This document shows positions 56,652 to 64,000 of a stretch of 64,000 nt of DNA, in pieces (positions within the stretch are counted from its first letter, which is position 1; each line of letters begins with the position of its first letter). The DNA lies in NCBI RefSeq assembly GCF_900198195.1, contig NZ_LT899436.1, positions 3,810,001 to 3,874,000 on the forward strand, in the 5' to 3' direction. Source of the stretch: Tenacibaculum jejuense (GTDB lineage Bacteria; Bacteroidota; Bacteroidia; Flavobacteriales; Flavobacteriaceae). A program made the position numbers and the translations under genes. The notes beneath the pieces were generated by a model. That model had not been told where the DNA came from. It saw nothing but the letters and a program-made list of their open reading frames with translations, and did not search any database.

Positions 56652-57998
56652 ATGAAAATTATAATAGCCGGAGCTGGTGATGTTGGATTTCATCTGGCTA
56701 AACTCCTATCATACGAATCTCAGGATACTTATATTGTCGATTTAGATGGCGATAAGCTGAATTATATCAATAATCACTTAGATGTTATCACAAAAAAAGG
56801 AGATGCAACTTCTATAAAACTTTTAAAAGAAATAGGTATTGGAAACGCTGATTTACTATTGGCAGTTACTGAGAATCAAAACACAAACTTTACTATTTCT
56901 GTAATTGGTAAAGCTTTAGGAGTGAACAAAACAATTGCTAGAATAAAAAATCCTGAATTTTTAAATAGTGAAGCTATAAACTTTCAAGATTTTGGTGTTG
57001 ACTTTATGATTTCTCCAGAAGAATTAGCCGCTGAAGAAATTAAACTTTTATTACATCAATCTTCTTTCAATGATACTGTTGCTTTTGAGAATGGCTTATT
57101 TAATGTCATGGGAACTACTTTAGGTTATAAATCACCTATTGTAAACCTTTCTGTAAAAGAAGCCAAGGAGAAATTCAACATGGTTGATTTTATTACCATT
57201 GCAATTAAAAGAGAAGGTATTGCTCAAACAATTATCCCTAGAGGGGATACTGAGTACAAGATGAATGACCAAGTATATTTTTCTGTTCCTAACTATAGCA
57301 TAGAAAAATTATACCCTATTATTGGAAAAGAGCATTTAGACATTAAAAATGTAATGATACTTGGTGGTAGTAGTATCGGTAAAAAAACGGCAAGAAATCT
57401 TTGTAAAGATAATTTTAAGGTAAAATTAGTTGAAAAAGATAGAGATAAAGCTTTAACACTTGCTGAAGATTTAAGAACTACCCTAGTTATTAATGGTGAT
57501 GGTAGAGAGCTAGAGTTGCTAGAAGAAGAAAACATTAGAGATATGGATGCGTTTATAGCAGTTACAGGTGACTCTGAAACGAATATCATGTCTTGTTTAG
57601 TTGCAAAATCTAAAGGTGTTAGAAAAACTGTAGCTTTAGTAGAAAATATGGATTATATCAATATTTCTCAAACTATAGGGATAGATACACTTATTAATAA
57701 AAAATTAATTGCTGCTAGTAATATTTTTAGACATATTAGAAAAGGAGAAATTTTAGCGTTAGCAAACCTTCATAATATTGATGCTGAAGTTTTTGAATTT
57801 GAAGTTCAAAATGGTGCTAAAGTAACTGAAAAGCCTATTAAAGAACTACGTTTCCCTCGTGAAGCTGTTTTTGGAGGAATTATAAGAAATGGAAAAGCTC
57901 TAATGTCTTTTGGTGATATGCAAATAGAAGCAGGTGACCATGCTATAGTTTTCTGTTTACCAGAAGCCATCTCTACTGTCGAGGATTTATTTAACTAA
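56652..57998 (+). CDS. trkA: Trk potassium transporter regulatory subunit TrkA
   Basis: From the ATG at 56652 it has 448 residues. Two Rossmann RCK-N domains are present, the first KIIIAGAGDVGFHLAKLLS and the second NVMILGGSSIGKKTARNLC, each followed by a TrkA-C domain. It gates the TrkH channel in response to NAD(H)/ATP. It lies 2 nt from trkH. Confidence 0.94.
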   Translation: MKIIIAGAGDVGFHLAKLLSYESQDTYIVDLDGDKLNYINNHLDVITKKGDATSIKLLKEIGIGNADLLLAVTENQNTNFTISVIGKALGVNKTIARIKNPEFLNSEAINFQDFGVDFMISPEELAAEEIKLLLHQSSFNDTVAFENGLFNVMGTTLGYKSPIVNLSVKEAKEKFNMVDFITIAIKREGIAQTIIPRGDTEYKMNDQVYFSVPNYSIEKLYPIIGKEHLDIKNVMILGGSSIGKKTARNLCKDNFKVKLVEKDRDKALTLAEDLRTTLVINGDGRELELLEEENIRDMDAFIAVTGDSETNIMSCLVAKSKGVRKTVALVENMDYINISQTIGIDTLINKKLIAASNIFRHIRKGEILALANLHNIDAEVFEFEVQNGAKVTEKPIKELRFPREAVFGGIIRNGKALMSFGDMQIEAGDHAIVFCLPEAISTVEDLFN

Positions 57999-58000
57999 TA

Positions 58001-59503
58001 ATGGAAAACTTAAACCTTAAATTAATCTTTAGATTTTTAGGAATAACCGCAGTGCTTAATGGTTTTTTTATGTGGTTAGCAATTCCTTTTAGTTTCTATT
58101 TTGAAGAAACAGATGTAGTATTAGGAATTTTAAACTCAGGAATTATTACAATATCTTTAGGTTTACTCCTTTATTTCTTTAATAAACCCACAAATAACAA
58201 TTTACTTAAAAAAGAAGGATATCTTATAGTTACTTTAGGATGGGTTACACTTACTTTAACGGGTATGTTACCTTATTTACTAACAGGCAGTATACCGTCT
58301 ATTCCTAATGCATTATTTGAAACTATATCTGGATACTCTACAACTGGTTCCTCTATTTTAACAGATATAGAAAGCATGCCTAAAGGAATACTTTTTTGGC
58401 GAAGTGCTACACACTGGATTGGTGGTATGGGAATTATAGTTCTTACTATTGCAATTTTACCTTTATTAGGTATCGGTGGTATGCAGCTGTTTTTAGCAGA
58501 AGCACCTGGTCCTTCTGCAGATAAATTGCATCCTAGAATTACAGATACTGCTAAACGTTTGTGGTTAATTTATGTAGGTTTAACTATTGCTCAATTTTTA
58601 CTATTAAAGGTTGCTGGTATGACTTGGTACGACGCTATAAATCATGCTATGGCCACTGTTAGTACAGGAGGTTTTTCTACTAAAAATGCAAGTGTTGCAT
58701 ACTGGAATGGAATGCCTTTAATTCAGTATATTATAATTTTATTCATGTTTATTGCGGGGACAAACTTTGTGTTAACTTATTTTGCTTTAAAAGGTAAATT
58801 CAAAAAAGTAATTCAAAGTGAAGAATTTAAATACTATGGTTTAGGTATTTTTCTAGTGACTACTCTAGTTACATTATCTATTATCTTTTTTCAAGATGAT
58901 ACTTTAAAAACATCTATAGAACACCCTATGGTTTTTGGTCGTGTGGAAAGCTCATTTCGCCATGCTTTGTTCTCTGTAATCTCAGTGGTAACGACAACCG
59001 GTTTTGTTACAGCAGATTTTACTATGTGGAGCTATTTTGTAACAGCTATATTTTTTGCTTTGTTCTTTGTAGGAGGATCTGCAGGCTCTACATCTGGTGG
59101 TGTAAAAGTTGTTCGCCATATCGTAATGTTAAAAAATAGTTTTTTAGAGTTCAAAAAGTCGTTACATCCAAATGCAATTATACCTGTTCGTTATGATGGG
59201 AAAGCAGTAAAACAAACTATAGTTTTTAATATTATTTCTTTCTTTATCCTTTATATGTTAATCTTTATAGTAGGAACTGTAGTTTTAGCAATGTTAGGCT
59301 TAGATATAAAGTCTGCACTTGGCGCTTGTGCTTCTTCATTAGGAAATATTGGTCCAGCTATAGGAAGTGTTAGTCCAGTTGATAATTTCTCTCACCTTTC
59401 TACAGGTGCTAAATTATTTTGTTCATTCTTAATGTTAATTGGGCGTTTGGAGTTATTTACAGTACTTATTTTATTTACTCCTTTCTTCTGGAAAAAGAAC
59501 TAA
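58001..59503 (+). CDS. trkH: Trk potassium transporter channel subunit TrkH
   Basis: This 500-residue membrane protein has four selectivity-filter loops (TISGYSTTGSSIL, TVSTGGFSTK, VVTTTGFVTAD, ASSLGNIGPAIG), each with the single glycine that lines the pore, and about ten membrane helices. With TrkA it imports potassium using the membrane potential. Confidence 0.94.
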   Translation: MENLNLKLIFRFLGITAVLNGFFMWLAIPFSFYFEETDVVLGILNSGIITISLGLLLYFFNKPTNNNLLKKEGYLIVTLGWVTLTLTGMLPYLLTGSIPSIPNALFETISGYSTTGSSILTDIESMPKGILFWRSATHWIGGMGIIVLTIAILPLLGIGGMQLFLAEAPGPSADKLHPRITDTAKRLWLIYVGLTIAQFLLLKVAGMTWYDAINHAMATVSTGGFSTKNASVAYWNGMPLIQYIIILFMFIAGTNFVLTYFALKGKFKKVIQSEEFKYYGLGIFLVTTLVTLSIIFFQDDTLKTSIEHPMVFGRVESSFRHALFSVISVVTTTGFVTADFTMWSYFVTAIFFALFFVGGSAGSTSGGVKVVRHIVMLKNSFLEFKKSLHPNAIIPVRYDGKAVKQTIVFNIISFFILYMLIFIVGTVVLAMLGLDIKSALGACASSLGNIGPAIGSVSPVDNFSHLSTGAKLFCSFLMLIGRLELFTVLILFTPFFWKKN

Positions 59504-59747
59504 TTTTCCTGATATTTATAATAATTGATTAGTGGATTTTTTGATCAAAAATGATGTATAAACACTTTTATACACTCATGCCTTTTTTCTACACTCCTAT
59601 ATCCGAATAAAATACACTTAGGTAAAATTCAGAGTTAAACCATTCATATCCAACTAAATTTGGCTTGGGGAAATCTTTTACTTTTTTTAAATCTCACACT
59701 TAAAAGTAAAATTCAAACAAGAATATTAACTACTAAATTTTATAATT

Positions 59748-60269
59748 ATGGATCCATTTTTAGGACAAATTCAAACATTCGGATTTAATTTTGCACCACG
59801 AGGTTGGTCAACTTGCGAAGGACAGCTATTAGCTATTGCCAGTAATACTGCACTATTTTCTTTACTTGGAACTACGTATGGCGGTGACGGAAGAACAACT
59901 TTTGGACTACCTGATCTAAGAGGGCGTAGTATAGTTGGAATTGGTCGTGGCCCAGGGCTTTCTACTATTACTTGGGGAGAAAGAGGTGGTTCAGAAAGCT
60001 TTAACATTTTAACAAATCAACTACCACCACATCATCATACACAATTAATTCCTGTCAATGAAGATGGCGGTGAAACTGATGATCCTAATAATGCTGTTAT
60101 TGGTAACTCAGGAACAGCTTCATTTAATGCGGCAGCTTCACCTAACAGCTATTTAAAACCTTCAAATACAGGAAATACTGGTTCTGGAAGTTCTATTTTA
60201 AAAAGATCTCCTTTTTTAGGTATGTATGTATGTATAGCTCTAGTTGGTATCTTTCCTTCAAGAAGCTAA
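59748..60269 (+). CDS. Phage-tail-collar (microcystin-dependent protein-like) protein
   Basis: This 173-residue protein starts MDPFLGQIQTFGFNFAPRGW and has the tail-collar signature LFSLLGTTYGGDGRTTFGLPDLRGRSIVG, followed by LPPHHHTQ. There is no signal peptide. The end (SPFLGMYVCIALVGIFPSRS) is also family-like. These proteins occur in phage tails and as stand-alone bacterial genes (MdpB group) of unclear function. No phage structural genes are nearby, so this is not a prophage remnant on present evidence. Confidence 0.85.
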   Translation: MDPFLGQIQTFGFNFAPRGWSTCEGQLLAIASNTALFSLLGTTYGGDGRTTFGLPDLRGRSIVGIGRGPGLSTITWGERGGSESFNILTNQLPPHHHTQLIPVNEDGGETDDPNNAVIGNSGTASFNAAASPNSYLKPSNTGNTGSGSSILKRSPFLGMYVCIALVGIFPSRS

Positions 60270-60275
60270 AAAAAT

Positions 60276-60305
60276 AGAGAGTGTAAAAACTCTCTTCTTT
60301 TATTT
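60276..60305 (+). terminator. Rho-independent terminator after tail-collar gene
   Basis: AGAGAGT (60276-60282) pairs with ACTCTCT (60289-60295), followed by a T-rich tract. It is moderate in strength. Confidence 0.65.
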
Positions 60306-60324
60306 AATTTAATACGTAATCAAA

Positions 60325-61428
60325 ATGAAAAAAATAGGCGTTCTTTTACCTAGTTCTAAAGCATACCCAAAATTATCTAAAGAGTTTATAGCTGGGTTAA
60401 CATTAAACTTACCAAAAGATTTTGAAATAAAGGTAGAAGGTATTGGTTTTGGAGAGAATAAAGAAGTCATTAAAAATGCAATACAAAAATTAGTTTACCA
60501 AGAAAACATATCAATACTAACAGGGATTTTAGGTCATAAGGACCTAGATGACATTTGCGAATTTGTTAGTAATTTAGATGAAGTTATGATATTTTCAAAC
60601 TTAGGGGCTTCTACTCCATTAAATTTGAATAAATGGTCTAACATCTATTGCAATTCATTTCAATTAAACAAATCAACTTATTTACTCGGAAATCTCTTTA
60701 CTGAAGAAAAATTCGAAAAAATAGGTATATCGACATGCTACAATGATGCTGGTTATGCATTCCATAGGATATTAGAAACTGCTTTTAAAAAAGAAGAAAA
60801 ACTTGAATTTGCTGGACATTTTATTACTCCTTTATACCCTAGAAAAAATGAAGCTGAACTTATGCTAAGTTTTATAAAAGAAGCTAAACCTGATGCTATT
60901 TTTTGCTCTCACAATGGAGTTTTTGCTCAAGAACATGCTGATTTTCTTAGGCAAAATAAGGTTACCAGCAAAGATATACCAATGTATATGAATCCTTTTT
61001 CGATTGACGAAAAAGTATTACAGAAATCTCCAAAGATATTTGACGGTGTTAAATGTGTTTCTTCATGGTTTCCTGAATTAAACAATAAAGAGAACAAATC
61101 ATTCACAAAAAACTACTTAAACAAGTTTGATAATAAACCATCTATTTTCTCTTTACTTGGTTTCGAAAATAGCATATTAATACAAGATTTTTTAAAAGAT
61201 AGTCTTAATTCAGATATAAATTTAAAAGGCCCTAGAGGATTACTTAAATTCAATAGAGATACATCGAGAACAGATTTTGATCATTACCTATGGAATCTAA
61301 ATTATGAAAATGATAATTATAAAATTTCTTTAGAAAAAAAATTAAATCAAGATAAAAAATCAGATAATCATTTTTTTGCAATGCTGCCAAAAGTTTCAGG
61401 ATGGAGTAACGCATATTTATGTCATTAA
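60325..61428 (+). CDS. Type-1 periplasmic-binding-fold protein without signal peptide
   Basis: This 367-residue protein resembles LivJ/Leu-binding (Peripla_BP_6) proteins: KKIGVLLPSSKAYPKLSKEFIAGL, a middle IGISTCYNDAGYAFHRIL, then PDAIFCSHNGVFAQEHADFLRQ. The start MKKIGVLLPSS is strand 1 of the fold, so there is no room for a signal peptide. No permease or ATPase gene is visible. It may act in the cytoplasm or be exported by a non-classical route. Confidence 0.75.
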   Translation: MKKIGVLLPSSKAYPKLSKEFIAGLTLNLPKDFEIKVEGIGFGENKEVIKNAIQKLVYQENISILTGILGHKDLDDICEFVSNLDEVMIFSNLGASTPLNLNKWSNIYCNSFQLNKSTYLLGNLFTEEKFEKIGISTCYNDAGYAFHRILETAFKKEEKLEFAGHFITPLYPRKNEAELMLSFIKEAKPDAIFCSHNGVFAQEHADFLRQNKVTSKDIPMYMNPFSIDEKVLQKSPKIFDGVKCVSSWFPELNNKENKSFTKNYLNKFDNKPSIFSLLGFENSILIQDFLKDSLNSDINLKGPRGLLKFNRDTSRTDFDHYLWNLNYENDNYKISLEKKLNQDKKSDNHFFAMLPKVSGWSNAYLCH

Positions 61429-61517
61429 AGTTAACTAGCAAATTATATTTAGCATCTAAAATTTTGTATTTGAGATAAATACATTTATTTTTAAGTAGCT
61501 AATCAAAAACTTAATTC

Positions 61518-64000
61518 ATGAGAAAAACAATTACTTTTTTATATGCTGTACTAATCAGTATTAGCATTTTCGGACAGACATCATTATCCACAGGAGACAT
61601 CGCTTTTCTAAGTGTAAACTTTGATGGTAGTGATGACTATTCTTTTATCTTATTTAAAGATATTGACGCTAATACAACAATTACTTTTACAGATTGTGGA
61701 TGGAGTGATGGCTCTGCTTCTTTTATCTGTAATGTTGGAGACGCAAATGGTTGGACTTGGCTATCTGGTTCTGCGTTAGCAGCTGGAACAGTGATAACTA
61801 TAACCAACGAATCATCAGCAAGTATTGGTACTGTTAGTGGAGTGACATCTCTTCTAAGTAGTGCTGGAGATCAAATTTTTGCGTATCAAGGGAGCGCTTC
61901 TTCCCCTACTTTTTTAGCTGGAATTAATTCTAATGAAGTTGCTGATGACTCAAATTGGAACGGAGAAGTTACTAGTAATTCAACATCTGCTTTACCTGAT
62001 CAACTCACCAACGGAACAAATGCTATTCGTTTGCATAATATGGGCTCTGAAGTCGATAATTGGCAATACAATTGTACAGTAGTTTCTGGTGATGTTACCA
62101 CAGTTAGAGCGGCAATTAACAATATTGCTAATTGGTCTAATAATAATGGAACTGCTTTTTCACCTAGTGCTCCAAATTGTTTATGGAATATTACTTTTGC
62201 TTCTCCTCCATCTACTGTAACCAGCGTCACAGTTCCTAGCAATGCTACGTATTCCGCAGGACAAAACTTAGATTTTACAGTTAGTTTTAATGAAACCATA
62301 ACTGTAAATACTACTGGAGGGACACCACAATTAGCATTAACTATTGGAAGTACTACACGTCAAGCCACTTTTGTCAGCGGTTCTGGAACAGCTAATTTGC
62401 TTTTTAGATATACAGTACAAGCTGGTGATTCTGATACAGACGGAATCGCTGTTGGATCATTAGCAGCTAATGGTGGAACTATTCAAAATGGTTCTGGTAC
62501 AGATGCAGATTTAACACTAAATAGTATAGGAAGTACCACAAATGTTTTTGTTGATGGTATTGCTCCAACAGGATATTCTGTAACTATCGATCAATCTCCT
62601 ATCAATGCTGCTAATGATGATGCCGTAAGTTTCACTTTTGCTAGTGCTGAAGTTGGCACAACTTATAACTATGCTTTTACTTCTAGCGGAGCGCCAGGCT
62701 CTGTAACTGGATCTGGTACTATTGCAACTGCTAGCGATCAAACTACTGGTATCGATATCAGTGGTTTAGCTGATGGAATGATTACTCTTAGTGTTACGCT
62801 TACAGATGTGAATGGTAATACTGGAGCTGCAGCTACGGATACGGAAACTAAAGAAACAGTAGCGCCAACAGGATATTCTGTAACTATCGATCAATCTCCT
62901 ATCAATGCTGCTAATGATGATGCCGTAAGTTTCACTTTTGCTAGTGCTGAAGTTGGCACAACTTATAACTATGCTTTTACTTCTAGCGGAGCACCAGGCT
63001 CTGTAACTGGATCTGGTACTATTGCAACTGCTAGCGATCAAATTACGGGAATTGATATCAGTGGTTTAGCTGATGGAACCATTACTCTTACTGTGACGCT
63101 TACAGATGTGAATGGTAATACTGGAGCAGTAGCTACAGATACCGAAACTAAAGAAACAGTAGCGCCAACAGGATATTCTGTAACTATCGATCAATCTCCT
63201 ATCAATGCTGCTAATGATGATGTAGTAAGTTTCACTTTTGCCAGTGCTGAAGTTGGTACAACTTATAACTATGCTTTTACTTCTAGCGGAGCGCCAGGCT
63301 CTGTAACTGGATCTGGTACTATTGCAACTGCTAGCGATCAAATTACTGGTATCGATATCAGTGGTTTAGCTGATGGAATGATTACTCTTACTGTGACGCT
63401 TACAGATGTGAATGGTAATACTGGAGCAGCAGCTACAGATACCGAAACTAAAGAAACAGTAGCGCCAACAGGATATTCTGTAACTATCGATCAATCTCCT
63501 ATCAATGCTGCTAATGATGATGCGGTAAGTTTTACTTTTGCCAGTGCTGAAGTTGGTACAACTTATAACTATGCTTTTACTTCTAGCGGAGCGCCAGGCT
63601 CTGTAACTGGATCTGGTACTATTGCAACTGCTAGCGATCAAATTACGGGAATTGATATCAGTGGTTTAGCTGATGGAACCATTACTCTTACTGTGACGCT
63701 TACAGATGTGAATGGTAATACTGGAGCAGCAGCTACAGATACCGAAACTAAAGAAACAGTAGCGCCAACAGGATATTCTGTAACTATCGATCAATCTCCT
63801 ATCAATGCTGCTAATGATGATGCGGTAAGTTTCACTTTTGCCAGTGCTGAAGTTGGTACAACTTATAACTATGCTTTTACTTCTAGCGGAGCGCCAGGCT
63901 CTGTAACTGGATCTGGTATTGTTGCAACAGCTACCGATCAAATTACGGGAATTGATATCAATGGTTTAGCCGATGGAACCATTACTCTTACTGTGACGCT
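61518..64000 (+). CDS. Giant Ig-repeat surface protein, 5' part only
   Basis: The frame opens at ATG 61518 and runs to the window end with no stop (827 codons seen). It has a signal peptide (FLYAVLISISIFGQ), an N-terminal lamin-tail-like domain (DIAFLSVNFDGSDDYSFIL..NWQYNCTV) to about residue 225, and an Ig-like domain at about 229-345 (VTVPSNATYSAGQNLDFTV). From residue 349 there are five copies of a 100-residue Ig-like repeat (APTGYSVTIDQSPINAAN..GADG-type ends), the last cut by the window. It is probably an adhesin secreted by the type IX or another system; the C-terminal sorting signal would lie outside. Confidence 0.9.
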   Translation, partial: MRKTITFLYAVLISISIFGQTSLSTGDIAFLSVNFDGSDDYSFILFKDIDANTTITFTDCGWSDGSASFICNVGDANGWTWLSGSALAAGTVITITNESSASIGTVSGVTSLLSSAGDQIFAYQGSASSPTFLAGINSNEVADDSNWNGEVTSNSTSALPDQLTNGTNAIRLHNMGSEVDNWQYNCTVVSGDVTTVRAAINNIANWSNNNGTAFSPSAPNCLWNITFASPPSTVTSVTVPSNATYSAGQNLDFTVSFNETITVNTTGGTPQLALTIGSTTRQATFVSGSGTANLLFRYTVQAGDSDTDGIAVGSLAANGGTIQNGSGTDADLTLNSIGSTTNVFVDGIAPTGYSVTIDQSPINAANDDAVSFTFASAEVGTTYNYAFTSSGAPGSVTGSGTIATASDQTTGIDISGLADGMITLSVTLTDVNGNTGAAATDTETKETVAPTGYSVTIDQSPINAANDDAVSFTFASAEVGTTYNYAFTSSGAPGSVTGSGTIATASDQITGIDISGLADGTITLTVTLTDVNGNTGAVATDTETKETVAPTGYSVTIDQSPINAANDDVVSFTFASAEVGTTYNYAFTSSGAPGSVTGSGTIATASDQITGIDISGLADGMITLTVTLTDVNGNTGAAATDTETKETVAPTGYSVTIDQSPINAANDDAVSFTFASAEVGTTYNYAFTSSGAPGSVTGSGTIATASDQITGIDISGLADGTITLTVTLTDVNGNTGAAATDTETKETVAPTGYSVTIDQSPINAANDDAVSFTFASAEVGTTYNYAFTSSGAPGSVTGSGIVATATDQITGIDINGLADGTITLTVT
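62562..64000 (+). repeat. 300-bp tandem repeats in giant surface protein
   Basis: Units begin at 62562, 62862, 63162, 63462 and 63762, exactly 300 bp apart, and encode 100 residues each. They differ by only a few bases, mostly at silent or conservative sites, which implies recent expansion or gene conversion. The fifth copy is truncated by the window end. Confidence 0.95.

Noticed and set aside
59748..60269. Prophage remnant suggested by the tail-collar domain
   Set aside because: No integrase, capsid, tail or attachment site lies nearby, and stand-alone Mdp-like proteins are common in bacteria.
62517..63941. A series of 74- to 91-codon open frames on the minus strand at 300-bp steps
   Set aside because: They are antisense shadows of the near-identical tandem repeats in the giant plus-strand gene; their serine/arginine-rich translations have no independent support.

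Overview
This window most likely comes from a marine member of the Flavobacteriaceae (Bacteroidetes). The sequence is AT-rich. Genes rarely have a Shine-Dalgarno sequence, and many start just after Bacteroidetes-type promoters (TTTG about 19-20 nt upstream of TAnnTTTG). It carries SusC/SusD pairs, lipoproteins with C-K/C-Q style starts, a LytTR regulator with an N-terminal membrane domain, DUF5723, Rhs proteins with a DUF6443-like N-terminus and other Bacteroidetes-typical families. I cannot name the genus with certainty; a Tenacibaculum/Polaribacter/Aquimarina-like organism fits.

Layout. 1-440: four tandem strong promoters firing leftwards out of the window, looking like the upstream region of an rRNA operon. 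532-2598: an acyltransferase and a frameshifted LytTR regulator. 2682-12729, all on the minus strand: two ribosomal operons. The str-type operon is rpsL-rpsG-fusA-rpsJ, closed by a terminator. The S10/spc operon is rplC-D-W-B-rpsS-rplV-rpsC-rplP-rpmC-rpsQ-rplN-X-E-rpsN and has its own promoter and a 5' leader with a terminator-like hairpin. It ends at a terminator directly after rpsN, so rpsH and the rest of the spc and alpha genes must lie elsewhere. 12907-14538: an Omp85-family outer-membrane protein. 14659-24063: SusC, SusD, an FG-GAP/ASPIC lipoprotein and a vanadium haloperoxidase/PAP2-family lipoprotein. 24226-29645: a second SusC/SusD operon with a small lipoprotein. The two SusC genes share a nearly identical leader and N-terminal domain. 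29725-36804: housekeeping genes (rlmB, 1-Cys peroxiredoxin, rhomboid protease, rarA, YjjG-like HAD) and an outer-membrane/lipoprotein trio.

36837-40920: a membrane-bound AraC-type regulator followed by four small genes; GTCCA/TGGAC boxes lie in the two gaps after it. 40921-49837: a polymorphic-toxin locus. It has two consecutive Rhs proteins (a TcB-like partner, then an Rhs with a unique C-terminal domain), a small lipoprotein that could be its immunity partner, and a tail of small cassette genes or gene remnants separated by four copies of a palindrome-ended repeat. 50075-54678: a surface-polysaccharide cluster (glycosyltransferase, flippase, FemAB/GNAT-like, deacetylase). 54751-59503: radC, a beta/gamma-crystallin-like lipoprotein, and trkA-trkH potassium uptake. 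59748-64000: a phage-tail-collar (Mdp-like) protein, a signal-less periplasmic-binding-fold protein, and the first 827 codons of a giant surface protein built of near-identical 100-residue Ig-like repeats that runs off the window.

The most promising less-described material is the Rhs cassette tail with its repeat elements (about 41.0-42.5 kb), the rplC leader, the possible binding boxes next to the AraC-type regulator, and the tail-collar/binding-fold/giant-repeat trio at the right end.
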